From Companilactobacillus furfuricola (lineage in GTDB: Bacteria > Bacillota > Bacilli > Lactobacillales > Lactobacillaceae): a DNA stretch of 64,000 nt. The stretch is from assembly GCF_003946325.1 (NCBI RefSeq), contig NZ_RHNT01000005.1, forward strand, positions 21,608 through 85,607, read 5' to 3'. The notes under the pieces are model-generated. The model was not told where the DNA came from. It made no database searches and saw nothing but the letters and a program-made list of their open reading frames with translations. This document shows, one piece after another, positions 9,387 through 18,075 of this stretch. Made by a program: the position numbers and the translations under genes. How positions within the stretch are numbered: the first letter of the stretch is position 1; every line of letters begins with the position of its first letter.

Positions 9387-9758
9387 CTATTTAATGATTA
9401 ATTTTCCATGGAACATATCCATACCACAAGCCCATTGATATTCCCCAGGCTTCGTCGTGTCAATTTTGATTTCTTCAGTTTCATTTACAGGTAATGCACG
9501 GTTGATCCCGAAGTCTGAAAAAACAACTCGATCCAAACAACTGGATTTGTCTTTTCTAGTGAAATTCAATGTGGCAGGAATTCCTTGTTTTAAGACCACC
9601 GTTTCTGGTGAATAACCACCATTTACCTCAACATCGATACTTTGGGCATCATTGGAAACGTCAGCTGAAACTTCAGCAGCCTCATGCTTGCCGAAGAACC
9701 ACCAAACGATAAAACCAATGATCACTAGGCCAACGAGCAAAACAATTAATTTCGTCAA
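9387..9758 (-). CDS. Membrane-anchored cupredoxin-like protein
   Basis: 123 residues with a TTG start preceded by GAGGGGGAAG. A single N-terminal membrane helix (LIVLLVGLVIIGFIVWWFFG, residues 3-22) is followed by a cupredoxin domain with SSCLDRVVF and WACGMDMFHGKLII as metal-binding segments. First gene of the copper operon; 11 bases separate it from the second cupredoxin. It likely captures copper at the membrane surface. Which side the domain faces is not certain from sequence: the basic residues after the helix are few. Confidence 0.8.
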   Translation of the reverse strand: MTKLIVLLVGLVIIGFIVWWFFGKHEAAEVSADVSNDAQSIDVEVNGGYSPETVVLKQGIPATLNFTRKDKSSCLDRVVFSDFGINRALPVNETEEIKIDTTKPGEYQWACGMDMFHGKLIIK

Positions 9759-9810
9759 AATACTTCCCCCTCACTTTCGTTTACGTTTGTAATCTCTATT
9801 TGATAAATAC

Positions 9811-9839
9811 ATCATAAAGCGACTGTCTACATTTGTCAA
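9811..9839 (-). promoter_or_regulatory. Copper operon promoter with cop box
   Basis: On the minus strand TTGACA (9834-9839), a 17-base spacer and TATGAT (9811-9816) form a near-consensus promoter. GACAAATGTA (9828-9837) overlaps the -35 box and is a full match to the CopY operator KACANNTGTA. A second near-match, TACAAACGTA (9782-9791, one mismatch), lies downstream of the -10. Two operators flanking the promoter fit CopY repression released by copper. No copY gene is in this window. Confidence 0.8.
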
Positions 9840-9973
9840 CAAGGGTGATTACTAATTTTTTAATTAATTATAAATGGGACTTCGGATTAGTCTTACTCAG
9901 AAAATGAGAATAGCGATATAATATAGGTGTAAGCGCTATACTATTTTTTATTTAATGTTTGGGGGAATATTAA

Positions 9974-10438
9974 ATGACTAAGAAAAAAACCGCAATTTGG
10001 GGTGTCATCGTTATAGTTTTAGTCGCAATTATTTGGGTTGCCGGGAGCAGTTCAGGTAATGATGAAAAAACAGCTGTGATAAACCGTTCTGAAAAGACCG
10101 AGTCGGTCAAACAAACTTCCAATCTTTCTGAATATGCTCAAGCTCAAAAGATCTTTAATCAATTCAAGGACAATAACGGAGTCCGGTATCAAAATGATCA
10201 GACCACTACCTTTACAGTCATGAAAAATGGCAACAGTTTCAAATTTTATAGTAATAGTCGTCCTGACGGCTTTTATGTCCTACAACGTGTTGTGAAGTTT
10301 AATTCTCAAGACGACAAGTACAGTTATCAATTAATGCCTGTTAACGGCGGAACACCAATGGGTGTAGATGCTGACGATGTTGTGGCACACTATAACAACT
10401 TGAACCAAAGTAGTTTTTCTAAAACGTTTGGTGAATAA
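9974..10438 (+). CDS. Membrane-anchored protein of unknown function
   Basis: 154 residues; the ATG follows TTTGGGGGAATATTAA. One N-terminal membrane helix (AIWGVIVIVLVAIIWVAG, residues 8-25) precedes an extracellular polar domain. There is no lipobox cysteine. The domain (from about residue 50, ...YAQAQKIFNQFKDNNGVRYQ...) has alternating hydrophobic residues typical of a small alpha/beta fold, but I do not recognise the family. A terminator follows. Possibly TATAAT at 9917-9922 is its -10 box. Confidence 0.75.
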   Translation: MTKKKTAIWGVIVIVLVAIIWVAGSSSGNDEKTAVINRSEKTESVKQTSNLSEYAQAQKIFNQFKDNNGVRYQNDQTTTFTVMKNGNSFKFYSNSRPDGFYVLQRVVKFNSQDDKYSYQLMPVNGGTPMGVDADDVVAHYNNLNQSSFSKTFGE

Positions 10439-10460
10439 ACTATTGAAATTTAAATATTAA

Positions 10461-10494
10461 AAAAACGACTAAGAATTTTCTTAGCCGTTTTTTT
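10461..10494 (+). terminator. Terminator
   Basis: ACGACTAAG...CTTAGCCGT hairpin followed by seven T, 22 bases after the 9974 gene. Confidence 0.8.
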
Positions 10495-10623
10495 ATCCGA
10501 AATCAGTCACAAATTAGCAAAATCAAATGCATTAAAAAATACGCATAAAATCAAATTTTTTCTATCTTCATGACATATATTTGATATTATTTTAATATAA
10601 AAAAGCACCTTAGGGGGAAATAA

Positions 10624-10779
10624 ATGGATTGGGTCATGGATGCAATATTTGTGTTCTTTTTAATTGGGATTATCGGCGTATTTGTTTCACTATTTTTTGA
10701 GATTGTTTTATATGGAGTTATCTTTACCTTGGCAATTATAGGGCTTTATTTATTAGTGTGGGTTCAAAAGTTATTGTAG
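10624..10779 (+). CDS. Small membrane protein, 51 residues
   Basis: Starts MDWVMDAIFVFF and ends WVQKLL. The ATG follows TTAGGGGGAAATAA, an excellent ribosome site. Nearly the whole protein is hydrophobic and would form two membrane helices. The next small gene begins five bases after its stop, so the two form a unit. Function unknown; such pairs could be membrane peptides that modulate another protein, or a toxin-like peptide, but no known family is recognised. Confidence 0.65.
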   Translation: MDWVMDAIFVFFLIGIIGVFVSLFFEIVLYGVIFTLAIIGLYLLVWVQKLL

Positions 10780-10784
10780 GAATA

Positions 10785-10913
10785 ATGTTTTTGCTGAAAT
10801 GGATTTTAATTATCATTGCTGTTATTGTTGTTATCTTTACCGTAGTCTCAATCTTTAAATATTTACATCACAAATTCTCAGGAAAAGCAGATGAAACAAA
10901 CGAAAATCTGTAA
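10785..10913 (+). CDS. Small membrane protein, 42 residues
   Basis: Starts MFLLKWILIIIAVIVV and has one membrane helix followed by a basic then acidic tail (KYLHHKFSGKADETNENL). The ribosome site TAGGAAT overlaps the end of the preceding small gene. The one-helix-plus-charged-tail shape is seen in many stress or toxin-like peptides, but nothing identifies it. Confidence 0.55.
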   Translation: MFLLKWILIIIAVIVVIFTVVSIFKYLHHKFSGKADETNENL

Positions 10914-10937
10914 CTACAAAATCATTCATCTATGCAA

Positions 10938-11061
10938 TTTACTTTTTTGGCACTATCGCTTATAATACAAAAAGAGAAATCATCGATGTTCGGATCGATG
11001 CCTTCGACACAAGTTTTACAGTGATTTTGTTGGTAGCTAACCTTTACGGTTAGCTTTTTTT
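10938..11061 (+). ncRNA. Candidate small RNA (about 89 nt) with its own promoter and terminator
   Basis: TTTACT (10938-10943), a 17-base spacer and a perfect TATAAT (10961-10966) would start a transcript near 10973. It ends at the terminator GCTAACC-TTTAC-GGTTAGC plus seven T (11036-11061). Between them lies a perfect hairpin CATCGAT-GTTCGG-ATCGATG (about 10981-11000) and a weaker ACAAG...TTTTGT pairing. No frame with a ribosome site fits inside. It matches no RNA family that I recognise. Could also be an orphan leader. Confidence 0.5.
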
Positions 11062-11063
11062 AT

Positions 11064-11190
11064 TGGAAACGAGTTCCAGAAGATAGCAGCTTCCGGTTTA
11101 GAAACTATCAGCGAGTACCGCTTCGCAGCACTCTAGAGCTGATAGTCCCTAAATCCTCAGCGGCTGAGCATCTCCTTGCACTCTCTTTGA
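11064..11190 (+). repeat. Family B structured repeat, copy 1
   Basis: Shares nearly its whole length with 33227-33353 on the opposite strand, from TGGAAACGAGTT to CACTCTCTTT. It folds as nested stems: GGTTTAG/CTAAATCC, ACTATCAGC/GCTGATAGT, and an inner GAG...CTC around GCTTCGCAG. In the other copy the inner pair is AAG...CTT, a compensatory change. It lies directly behind the small RNA terminator. The stretch to 11366 contains another dyad, ATTGTC...GACAAT (about 11193-11237), and no gene. Confidence 0.8.
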
Positions 11191-11366
11191 TTATTGTCCG
11201 ATATGCCTTCGCAAAGTTAACACTTGCTACCGACAATATGTAGACCGCAACAGCTATAGAAACTGTAGAAAACCAATCTCCATCCATATAGCCTGATTAA
11301 TTCATATCATGATATATATAGACTTATCCTCTCGAAAGCCCTTGATATCAGTATTCATATATGCAT

Positions 11367-11404
11367 AAAAAAATCGCTTGATCAATTGACCAAACGATTT
11401 TTTG
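11367..11404. terminator. Terminator of transaldolase gene
   Basis: AATCGcTTG and CAAaCGATT arms with T-runs on both sides, immediately after the minus-strand gene. Confidence 0.75.
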
Positions 11405-11407
11405 TTT

Positions 11408-12118
11408 CTATAAAATTGAAAATCCTAACGATTTAACATCAGCCGCAAATCCTTTTACTGTATCTAATGATAGTTCTTTGGCATCAGTACCTAACATTGA
11501 AAGTTTGTTCAAAACTGGTGTCGTTACGGTAATTATATCAACACCTAAGTCATCTGCTTGTTTGATGTTTAAAACTTCTCGGCAGCTGGCCCAAAGTAAT
11601 TTAGCATTTCCATTTGCTTTAACTAGTTCAACTGATTTTTTCATCAAATCGGTTGGATCAACTCCTGTATCCGCCACTCTACCAGCAAAGACCGAAACGA
11701 TATTGTCTGAACCTGTTTTGAAAGCTGGTAAAACTTCTTTAACTTGATCTAATGTCAAAATTGCTGTGACATTAACTTGAATACCTTCTGCAGATAATTC
11801 TTTGATCAGAGGTACTGAAGATTCACCCTTAGTATTGGTGATGGGAATCTTTACAAAAACATTTTTACCTAAGGCTGCAATTTTTTCAGCTTCTTTTTTC
11901 ATGGTTGAGAAATCATCGGAGAATACTTCAAAAGAAATAGGCATCCCTGAAACTTTGTCTAAAGCTTCTTTGGCAAAGCCAACGTAATCTGTGATCCCAG
12001 CTCGTTTCATTAAAGTAGGATTCGTTGTAAATCCTTTGACGACACCCTTTTCTTTGGCCGCAACCATTTCCGAAACGACGGCTCCGTCTGCATAAATATC
12101 AATTGAAAAATCCTTCAT
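11408..12118 (-). CDS. Transaldolase-family protein (fructose-6-phosphate aldolase type)
   Basis: 236 residues, the short TIM-barrel form of about 215-240 residues. It begins MKDFSIDIYADGAVVSEM. FTTNPTLMKRAG (about 30-41) is the substrate-binding strand, and NVFVKIPIT (about 86-94) holds the Schiff-base lysine. It interconverts sugar phosphates in the non-oxidative pentose phosphate pathway, or acts as fructose-6-phosphate aldolase; sequence alone does not separate the two. Single-gene unit with its own terminator. Confidence 0.85.
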   Translation of the reverse strand: MKDFSIDIYADGAVVSEMVAAKEKGVVKGFTTNPTLMKRAGITDYVGFAKEALDKVSGMPISFEVFSDDFSTMKKEAEKIAALGKNVFVKIPITNTKGESSVPLIKELSAEGIQVNVTAILTLDQVKEVLPAFKTGSDNIVSVFAGRVADTGVDPTDLMKKSVELVKANGNAKLLWASCREVLNIKQADDLGVDIITVTTPVLNKLSMLGTDAKELSLDTVKGFAADVKSLGFSIL

Positions 12119-12222
12119 ATAATACTCCCTTCATGAGTAAAAGTTCTTAATATCGATGTTAACTACATATCGAAAAATTAAACATTATTATTTAGTTATT
12201 GTCAACGTTTGCAAGTATGGTT

Positions 12223-13548
12223 TTACTCTTCATGTTCTCGGTGCCAATTCTTGATATATTCCAAGCGTTCTTTAAATCGCTTTTCATTCCCTTGCATCGA
12301 AGGATAATAATACTCATGTCCTTCAAGATCTGGGGGCATTGTCTTCATGGAGGTTAATTTATCAGTCGTATCGTGAGCGTACTGGTAATTCTTCCCATAA
12401 TCTAGTTCCTTCATTAATTTAGTTGGCGCATTTCTGATTTGGAGTGGGACTGGCTCATTGCCAGTTTTTTTAATATCTGATTTAACATTATTCGTTGCTT
12501 CATAAACTGCGTTGGATTTTGGTGCCAGTGATAAATAAATCACGCACTCAGTTAGGTGGACATTACATTCGGGCATGCCGATGAATTGGCATGCTTGAAA
12601 TACGTCGATAGCTAACGATAATGCTCTCGTATCAGCCAAACCAATATCTTCACTGGCAAAGCGGACTAAACGACGTGCAATATATAGTGGATCTTCGCCA
12701 CCTTCTAACATCCTCGTGAGCCAATAAATAGCTGCGTCAACGTCGGAGTTGCGCATCGATTTGTGTAAAGCCGAAATAATATTGTAGTGTTCCTCGCCTT
12801 TTTTATCGTAGCGAAGCGATTTGGTGTTGATCAATTGTTCGATCGACCCTTCAGTCACTTTGACTTGATCACCTTGCCGGTCGCTATTCAAGACGACCAT
12901 TTCTAAGGTGTTCAAGGCCGTTCGAGCATCCCCGTTAGCAAATTGAGCAATCGTCTGCAGATCATTTTCAGAAATGACCACTTTATAATCCGGAAAAGCT
13001 TCCGGATTCTTCAAAGCATGATGCAATAGCTCTACGATATCGTCAGTCGTCAATTGTTTTAAAACAAAGACTTTACAGCGCGATAACAAAGCTGAATTGA
13101 TTTCAAATGATGGATTTTCCGTAGTTGCTCCGATCAAAATGATGCTGCCCCGTTCCACAAATGGTAAAAAGGCATCTTGCTGAGCTTTATTGAAGCGGTG
13201 GATCTCGTCGATAAAGACGACAGTCCTTTCACCCATCTCACGATTATTTTCAGCTTCTTGCATGATCTCCCGGATCTCTTTGATACCACTAGTCACAGCT
13301 GAAAAAGTAATGAATTGCGATTCTGTTTTATGAGCGATGATCTGGGCCAACGTAGTCTTGCCTACCCCAGGAGGTCCCCAAAAGATCATCGACGATAACT
13401 GGTCTCGGTCGATCAGATCACGCAAAATCTTGCCTTTTCCTACCAAATGTTTCTGTCCAGCAAATCCATCAAAATCAGTCGGCCGGACTCGATTTGCCAG
13501 TGGGCTATTTTGATGTGCTTCACTATCGAAAATCGATCCTTGCTTCAT
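12223..13548 (-). CDS. rarA: Replication-associated recombination protein RarA
   Basis: 441 residues, full length for RarA/MgsA. AAA+ ATPase with Walker A WGPPGVGKTT (about residues 57-66), Walker B VVFIDEIHRF (about 108-117), sensor region ATTENPSFE, and the C-terminal MgsA domain with RRLVRFASEDIGLAD. It acts at stalled forks, loading onto single-stranded DNA ends with SSB and the clamp loader. It stands alone between the transaldolase gene and the asnS leader, reading in the opposite direction to asnS. Confidence 0.95.
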   Translation of the reverse strand: MKQGSIFDSEAHQNSPLANRVRPTDFDGFAGQKHLVGKGKILRDLIDRDQLSSMIFWGPPGVGKTTLAQIIAHKTESQFITFSAVTSGIKEIREIMQEAENNREMGERTVVFIDEIHRFNKAQQDAFLPFVERGSIILIGATTENPSFEINSALLSRCKVFVLKQLTTDDIVELLHHALKNPEAFPDYKVVISENDLQTIAQFANGDARTALNTLEMVVLNSDRQGDQVKVTEGSIEQLINTKSLRYDKKGEEHYNIISALHKSMRNSDVDAAIYWLTRMLEGGEDPLYIARRLVRFASEDIGLADTRALSLAIDVFQACQFIGMPECNVHLTECVIYLSLAPKSNAVYEATNNVKSDIKKTGNEPVPLQIRNAPTKLMKELDYGKNYQYAHDTTDKLTSMKTMPPDLEGHEYYYPSMQGNEKRFKERLEYIKNWHREHEE

Positions 13549-13690
13549 AATTGACGTGCCTCTTTTCTCAAAAAATATCGTTTATTTTTGTGCTGTTCAT
13601 GAATTAAAAAGATGTTTTACTTCCACAATTTAGTCTCAACTGAAAAAAATGAAAGCCCTAACCCCATGAGGTACATAGCTTTGAAAACAT

Positions 13691-13706
13691 TGTTTCATGT
13701 GAAACG
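13691..13706. promoter_or_regulatory. parS-like site
   Basis: TGTTTCATGTGAAACG matches the parS consensus TGTTTCACGTGAAACA at 14 of 16 positions. It lies in the rarA/asnS intergenic region about 37 kb from the origin. Confidence 0.5.
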
Positions 13707-13838
13707 TGACGTGCTAATATCGCTTTCAAGTTAATTCTAACGTCATATATGCTTTTTATCCATGCGAACTAATGTTCGCTAAATATAATTTTACTACATT
13801 ATTAATTTTTTTAAAACGATAACCAAGTATTTGCTATA

Positions 13839-13867
13839 TTGTCAAAGCCTGCTTTCTGTGCTATTAT
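13839..13867 (+). promoter_or_regulatory. Promoter of the asnS T-box leader
   Basis: TTGTCA (13839-13844), a 17-base spacer and TATTAT (13862-13867). Confidence 0.7.
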
Positions 13868-13872
13868 CGCTT

Positions 13873-14162
13873 TAACTTAATACTTAGGATTTTAAAAAGA
13901 AGGAGTACTATTTACTCAATTCTCAGTGAGTTAAGGACAGTGTGAACTTAACATGCGGGTATCTACGAAAAACATCTTTTTACTTTGACCTGAACTAATA
14001 GTAGGGTTCAACGTATTCAACACGTTACCGTTGAAGAGCATGTTTGTGCTTGTAGAGATGTTTTCGTATGAAAACAAATTGGGTGGTACCGCGGAAGACC
14101 TTTCGTCCCTTTTATCTATCTGTTATGAGATAGGTGAATTGGATGAGAGGTCTTTTTATTTT
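13873..14162 (+). promoter_or_regulatory. T-box leader controlling asnS
   Basis: The leader contains the invariant T-box core in TGGTACCGCGG (14094-14104). A terminator follows: GACCT...AGAGGTC with TTTTTATTTT (about 14106-14160), and the T-box sequence would pair with its left arm to form the antiterminator. Stem I lies at about 13890-14010. AAC triplets near 13943-13952 are candidate specifier codons, which fits the downstream asparaginyl-tRNA synthetase. Uncharged tRNA-Asn would promote readthrough. Confidence 0.9.
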
Positions 14163-14281
14163 GTAACACTTCTTAGATGTATTACAAAATAAATATCTAT
14201 CCTTCCAGACAATCGCTCGATAATCTCAACTAAGTATCTAGTAACAAATTTCAACAATATCAAATCCGGAGGAACAATACC

Positions 14282-15676
14282 ATGGTTAACGTTTTAGCTA
14301 AAGATTTATACACCAAAGAATATAAAGATGGCGAAGAAGTTACGATCGAAGGTTGGATCAGAACTACTCGTGGTTCTAAAAAAATCGGCTTCATCGAACT
14401 AAATGACGGTTCATTTTTCAAGAATGTCCAAGTTGTTTTCAGTCGTGGTGATTTGGAAGATACCTTTGACGACATTAAAAAGTATCCTATCAGTACTACT
14501 ATCGAAGTCACTGGTGCTCTTGCCTTAACACCTGATGCTCAACAGCCATTCGAGATCCATGCTACTGAGATCAAAGAATTAGGTGCATCTGACAGTGACT
14601 ATCCTTTGCAAAAGAAGGCTCACAGTTACGAATATTTGAGAACTATCGCCCACTTGCGTCCTAGAACTAACACTTTTTACTCAGTCTTCAAGATCCGTTC
14701 AGTTGCAGCATTTGCTGTTCACGAATACTTGCAACACCATGACTTCTCATACATTCAAACACCTATCATCACTAGTTCTGATGCTGAAGGTGCCGGTGAA
14801 ATGTTCCAAGTAACGACGCTTGATCTAAACAACGTTCCTAAGACTGAAGATGGCAAAGTCGACTACAACGAAGACTTTTTCAAGAAGGAAACTAACTTAA
14901 CTGTTTCTGGTCAACTTGAAGTAGAAGCTTTCGCCCTCTCACTACGCAACGTTTATACATTCGGCCCTACATTTAGAGCTGAAAACTCACATACTGGCCG
15001 TCATGCTTCCGAATTCTGGATGATCGAACCAGAAATGGCCTTCGCTGACATGCAAGATGAGATCAACGTTTCAGAAGAATTGCTCAAGTATGTCGTTCAA
15101 TACGTGCTCGATCATGCCAAGGAAGAAGTTCAATTCTTAAACGACAACGTGGACGAAAACTTGATCTCACGTCTTAAGACAACTGTTTCTGAGAAATTTG
15201 CTCAGATCACTTATACCGAAGCTATCGACTTGCTTGAAAAAGCTGACGTTGACTTTGAAGTTCCAGTTAGCTGGGGTCTTGACCTTGAATCAGAACATGA
15301 ACGTTACTTAAGTGAAAAAGTCTTCGAAAAACCAGTCTTCTTGACTGACTACCCTAAAGACTTCAAAGCTTTCTACATGCGTGCTAACGACGACGGCAAG
15401 ACCGTTGCAGCAGCTGACTTATTAGTTCCTGAAATTGGTGAGTTGATTGGTGGATCACAACGTGAGGAAAGAATGGACGTCTTAGAAGAAAAACTCAAAG
15501 ACTTCGACCTCAACCCAGACGAATACAAATGGTATCTTGAATTACGTAAGTATGGTGGCACAGTCCACTCAGGTTTCGGTATTGGATTTGAAAGACTTGT
15601 TATGTACCTAACAGGCATGGCAAACATCCGTGACGTTATAGCTTACCCAAGAACACCAGGTAACGCTGAATTCTAA
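14282..15676 (+). CDS. asnS: Asparaginyl-tRNA synthetase
   Basis: 464 residues, start after GGAGGAACAATACC. The N-terminal anticodon-binding OB domain ([23 protein letters not shown]) is followed by the class II catalytic core: motif 2 [21 protein letters not shown] (about 240) and motif 3 [12 protein letters not shown] (about 435). It charges tRNA-Asn with asparagine. The length is near that of the E. coli enzyme and longer than the ~430 residues of some lactobacilli. Regulated by the T-box directly upstream. Confidence 0.97.
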   Translation: MVNVLAKDLYTKEYKDGEEVTIEGWIRTTRGSKKIGFIELNDGSFFKNVQVVFSRGDLEDTFDDIKKYPISTTIEVTGALALTPDAQQPFEIHATEIKELGASDSDYPLQKKAHSYEYLRTIAHLRPRTNTFYSVFKIRSVAAFAVHEYLQHHDFSYIQTPIITSSDAEGAGEMFQVTTLDLNNVPKTEDGKVDYNEDFFKKETNLTVSGQLEVEAFALSLRNVYTFGPTFRAENSHTGRHASEFWMIEPEMAFADMQDEINVSEELLKYVVQYVLDHAKEEVQFLNDNVDENLISRLKTTVSEKFAQITYTEAIDLLEKADVDFEVPVSWGLDLESEHERYLSEKVFEKPVFLTDYPKDFKAFYMRANDDGKTVAAADLLVPEIGELIGGSQREERMDVLEEKLKDFDLNPDEYKWYLELRKYGGTVHSGFGIGFERLVMYLTGMANIRDVIAYPRTPGNAEF

Positions 15677-15810
15677 TTTTTACACTAAAATACCTCTACT
15701 GAAATAGTCTCCGTTATAATTAATTCATTAATCAAACTATTTTTGAAATGAATTATCACATAACTTAGTCGTTTGAATTTTTTATCACGCATTCAAAACA
15801 ACTATGGATA

Positions 15811-16458
15811 TTAAAATGTTCCAAATGATACACCTGCAGTAGTAGCATTAAGGTCCATAAATATATGACTATGAATATGATTATTATTATAGTGTTCTAA
15901 TTGGTCAGCATCCCATGAAATTGCCCCCGCTCTAACGGTTGAAAATATCGGAAGCAACGGATCAACGAAACCAGTTACAACACCAGTTATTCCCATCACA
16001 GTGGCAATACTCTTTAATTTCCATGAAAAGTCGTGAACAGCTTGATTCGTATAAAAATAATACCTTGTTCCCCACCAGAATTCTGTAGATTTCATCCCGC
16101 TAATTCTTACTTGTGGTTTAAAAATAGATTTAGTCTTTTCGTCAATACCCCAACCATTTTCTGCTAATTGTTGATTCACCATAGACAATTGATTTGTTAA
16201 CTCGGCAAATTGATTCTGTGACAGATTTAATTTTGCGTTTTCGGAAATTGCATATCTTCCGTTACTAATTATTACGAATTGATCAAGATATTGAGTGGAG
16301 CTATCGATTCCTTGGTTAAAATTCTCGGTTTGATGGACGTTTGTTTGCACTCCCGATGAATATTTATCCACAGCAGAGGCACTTGCTAAGGTTGGAGATG
16401 CAAAACCAGTAGTAATTAGTGCTACAGTTAATGCTGTCGTGATCTTCACTTTATTCAT
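15811..16458 (-). CDS. Secreted protein of unknown function
   Basis: 215 residues from MNKVKITTAL, nine bases after GGAGGG; an ATG two codons earlier is only three bases from that site. A clear signal peptide ends near ASA (about residue 26). The middle is polar (Asn/Gln-rich, coiled-coil-like). A hydrophobic stretch, IATVMGITGVVTGFVDPLL, comes next, and the end is rich in His/Asn (HYNNNHIHSHIFMDL). The mixture of a secretion signal and a late hydrophobic stretch recalls large bacteriocin-like or pore-forming proteins, but I do not recognise a family. It sits behind a regulator and a membrane protein in an AT-rich island. Confidence 0.7.
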   Translation of the reverse strand: MNKVKITTALTVALITTGFASPTLASASAVDKYSSGVQTNVHQTENFNQGIDSSTQYLDQFVIISNGRYAISENAKLNLSQNQFAELTNQLSMVNQQLAENGWGIDEKTKSIFKPQVRISGMKSTEFWWGTRYYFYTNQAVHDFSWKLKSIATVMGITGVVTGFVDPLLPIFSTVRAGAISWDADQLEHYNNNHIHSHIFMDLNATTAGVSFGTF

Positions 16459-16544
16459 ACTCATGAACCCTCCATTGTTTTTTGGTACATTCATGATTAT
16501 TAATCAAAAAATGACTCATGAATAGAAAGTGTTGATTGCGCTGA

Positions 16545-16751
16545 TTAAAAAGTAGATTTCATTGAATCTAACAATTCCACTATTGAAACATTGTAAATAT
16601 TTGCTAAATCGATTAATTTATCAGAATCCGGAAACGACCTACTATTTTCCCAATAAGACACAGACTGTCTACTTATGTTCAAGGCATCCGCAACTTGACT
16701 TTGAGATAATAAGGTTTGTTTTCTTAATAGTGCTAATTTATTATTTTTCAT
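16545..16751 (-). CDS. XRE-family helix-turn-helix regulator
   Basis: 68 residues, one Cro/C1-type domain: LRKQTLLSQSQVADALNISRQSVSYWENSRSFPDSDKL is a textbook helix-turn-helix. Its ATG overlaps the end of the upstream membrane-protein gene by 11 bases, showing translational coupling. It probably controls this small AT-rich cluster, including the secreted protein at 15811. Confidence 0.85.
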   Translation of the reverse strand: MKNNKLALLRKQTLLSQSQVADALNISRQSVSYWENSRSFPDSDKLIDLANIYNVSIVELLDSMKSTF

Positions 16752-17022
16752 TAGAATCTACCTCACTGCTCTTTTCGCCTTTATTTTCAAAATAAATAAT
16801 AATAATAAATATTATGATATTTATTTGAAAAGCATAAGGGATTGTTAGCCAAAAAAATATCAAAAAAAGAATAAGAATCAAATATATAAGATATTTGTTA
16901 TCCTTAAATTTGAATGAAATCATATTTATGAATTTTCGATAGAAAAGGGATCTTTTAAAAATCAATATTACGAATACGGCAGCAATATAAAAAAAAGGTG
17001 ATAATTGAATCAATGAATTCAT
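16741..17022 (-). CDS. Small membrane protein
   Basis: 93 residues after GGGGGAGGTAAAAA. Three hydrophobic segments (about 8-25, 46-62 and 64-80) and a charged C-terminal tail ENKGEKSSEVDSNEK. First gene of an apparent operon with the XRE regulator. A small membrane protein coupled to an XRE regulator is a recurrent arrangement in lactobacilli, where the membrane protein may sense envelope stress; that is inference. Confidence 0.65.
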   Translation of the reverse strand: MNSLIQLSPFFYIAAVFVILIFKRSLFYRKFINMISFKFKDNKYLIYLILILFLIFFWLTIPYAFQINIIIFIIIIYFENKGEKSSEVDSNEK

Positions 17023-17638
17023 TTTTTACCTCCCCCATTCCTTTTTTATGACTTGTTAATGAACTAAGTGAAGAAACTAATTCTTTAATTATTTTTTAAC
17101 TCCTCCCTCTTTAATTATTTAAAACACCCAATAATTATGATGTTTGATACAAATTTTATCATTCACTAATTGTTTTATCTATAATTAATATCATTTATTA
17201 GTAAATAATTTTTCATTTATTGACATATAGCAAAAATATTTATCAAAAAATTCTCTCATAACATTTTTTTAGTTGTTAAAAACATATTAATTTGCAATAT
17301 AAAATGGCAATTAATATCATCACGCTTTCGCAATAAAATAATTGCAACAATAATATTTTTTTAATTTATAGAATTCATTATGTAATTCGTAATATTGTTA
17401 AAATGCTACACAAAATACATACAGCACGATACTACTTTCGGCAGAATCATTTTTTGATTAGAAACGAATTCGAGAAAATGTTAAATTTCGATAAACGTAT
17501 GTGATCGAGGACAGTTCCTCAGAAACTTATTCATTCATTTATATTCATCATCATTAGATATATAATTATTAAATGTTACTTTTTCTGCATCAGTACTTCT
17601 ATTCTTTGTCATTTAGGTCAAATTGATTCAGAATAGAG
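17023..17638. other. Very AT-rich intergenic stretch, no gene seen
   Basis: About 600 bases of extremely AT-rich sequence between divergent genes. No frame with a ribosome site, no strong hairpin and no repeat could be supported. Composition suggests acquired DNA together with the cluster at 15811-17022. Confidence 0.5.
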
Positions 17639-18016
17639 ATGAAGATGTTGAAAAAATTCGATTATTCAACTTTGAACAATTTAGAGATCACTCCTGAAAT
17701 GATGAAAAAAATAATGGAAATATCCAAATTGATTAGTCAACATAGTGCTTATAAGAGTGCAGAAAATCATACATCAACTCGATTAGTTGAAGTGACAAAA
17801 ACTCATCCCCATGTTGAGAAATTCACCGTGGATACATTGACATTACAAAACCTCCAAAATAAATTAAGATCTTTGAAGAAAGGCGATTTACTCAAACTAA
17901 TTCCTGAATATAGTCAAATTATAATTGAAAGATCTTTGAACAAACTTTTGAAAAAATCCCAAATAGAAAAAATTGGCGGTAGAAAATCTACCAAATACAT
18001 TTTGAAATGGGAGTGA
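17639..18016 (+). CDS. Small protein with C-terminal winged helix, possible Fic-family remnant
   Basis: 125 residues. The start KKFDYSTLNNLEITPEMMKKIMEIS resembles the N-terminus of long Fic-family proteins. The end IIIERSLNKLLKKSQIEKIGGRKSTKYIL resembles the winged helix that closes those proteins. The catalytic HPFxxGNGR block between them is absent. It may be an internally deleted Fic protein or an independent DNA-binding regulator. The ribosome site is weak, which favours a remnant. A strong terminator follows. Confidence 0.55.
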   Translation: MKMLKKFDYSTLNNLEITPEMMKKIMEISKLISQHSAYKSAENHTSTRLVEVTKTHPHVEKFTVDTLTLQNLQNKLRSLKKGDLLKLIPEYSQIIIERSLNKLLKKSQIEKIGGRKSTKYILKWE

Positions 18017-18020
18017 ACTC

Positions 18021-18060
18021 AAAAACCCCTTGGCAATCGTAAAAATTACCAAGGGGTTTT
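18021..18060. terminator. Bidirectional terminator
   Basis: Perfect arms AAAACCCCTTGG and CCAAGGGGTTTT between two convergent genes. Confidence 0.9.
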
Positions 18061-18075
18061 GCTATAAACAGAATT

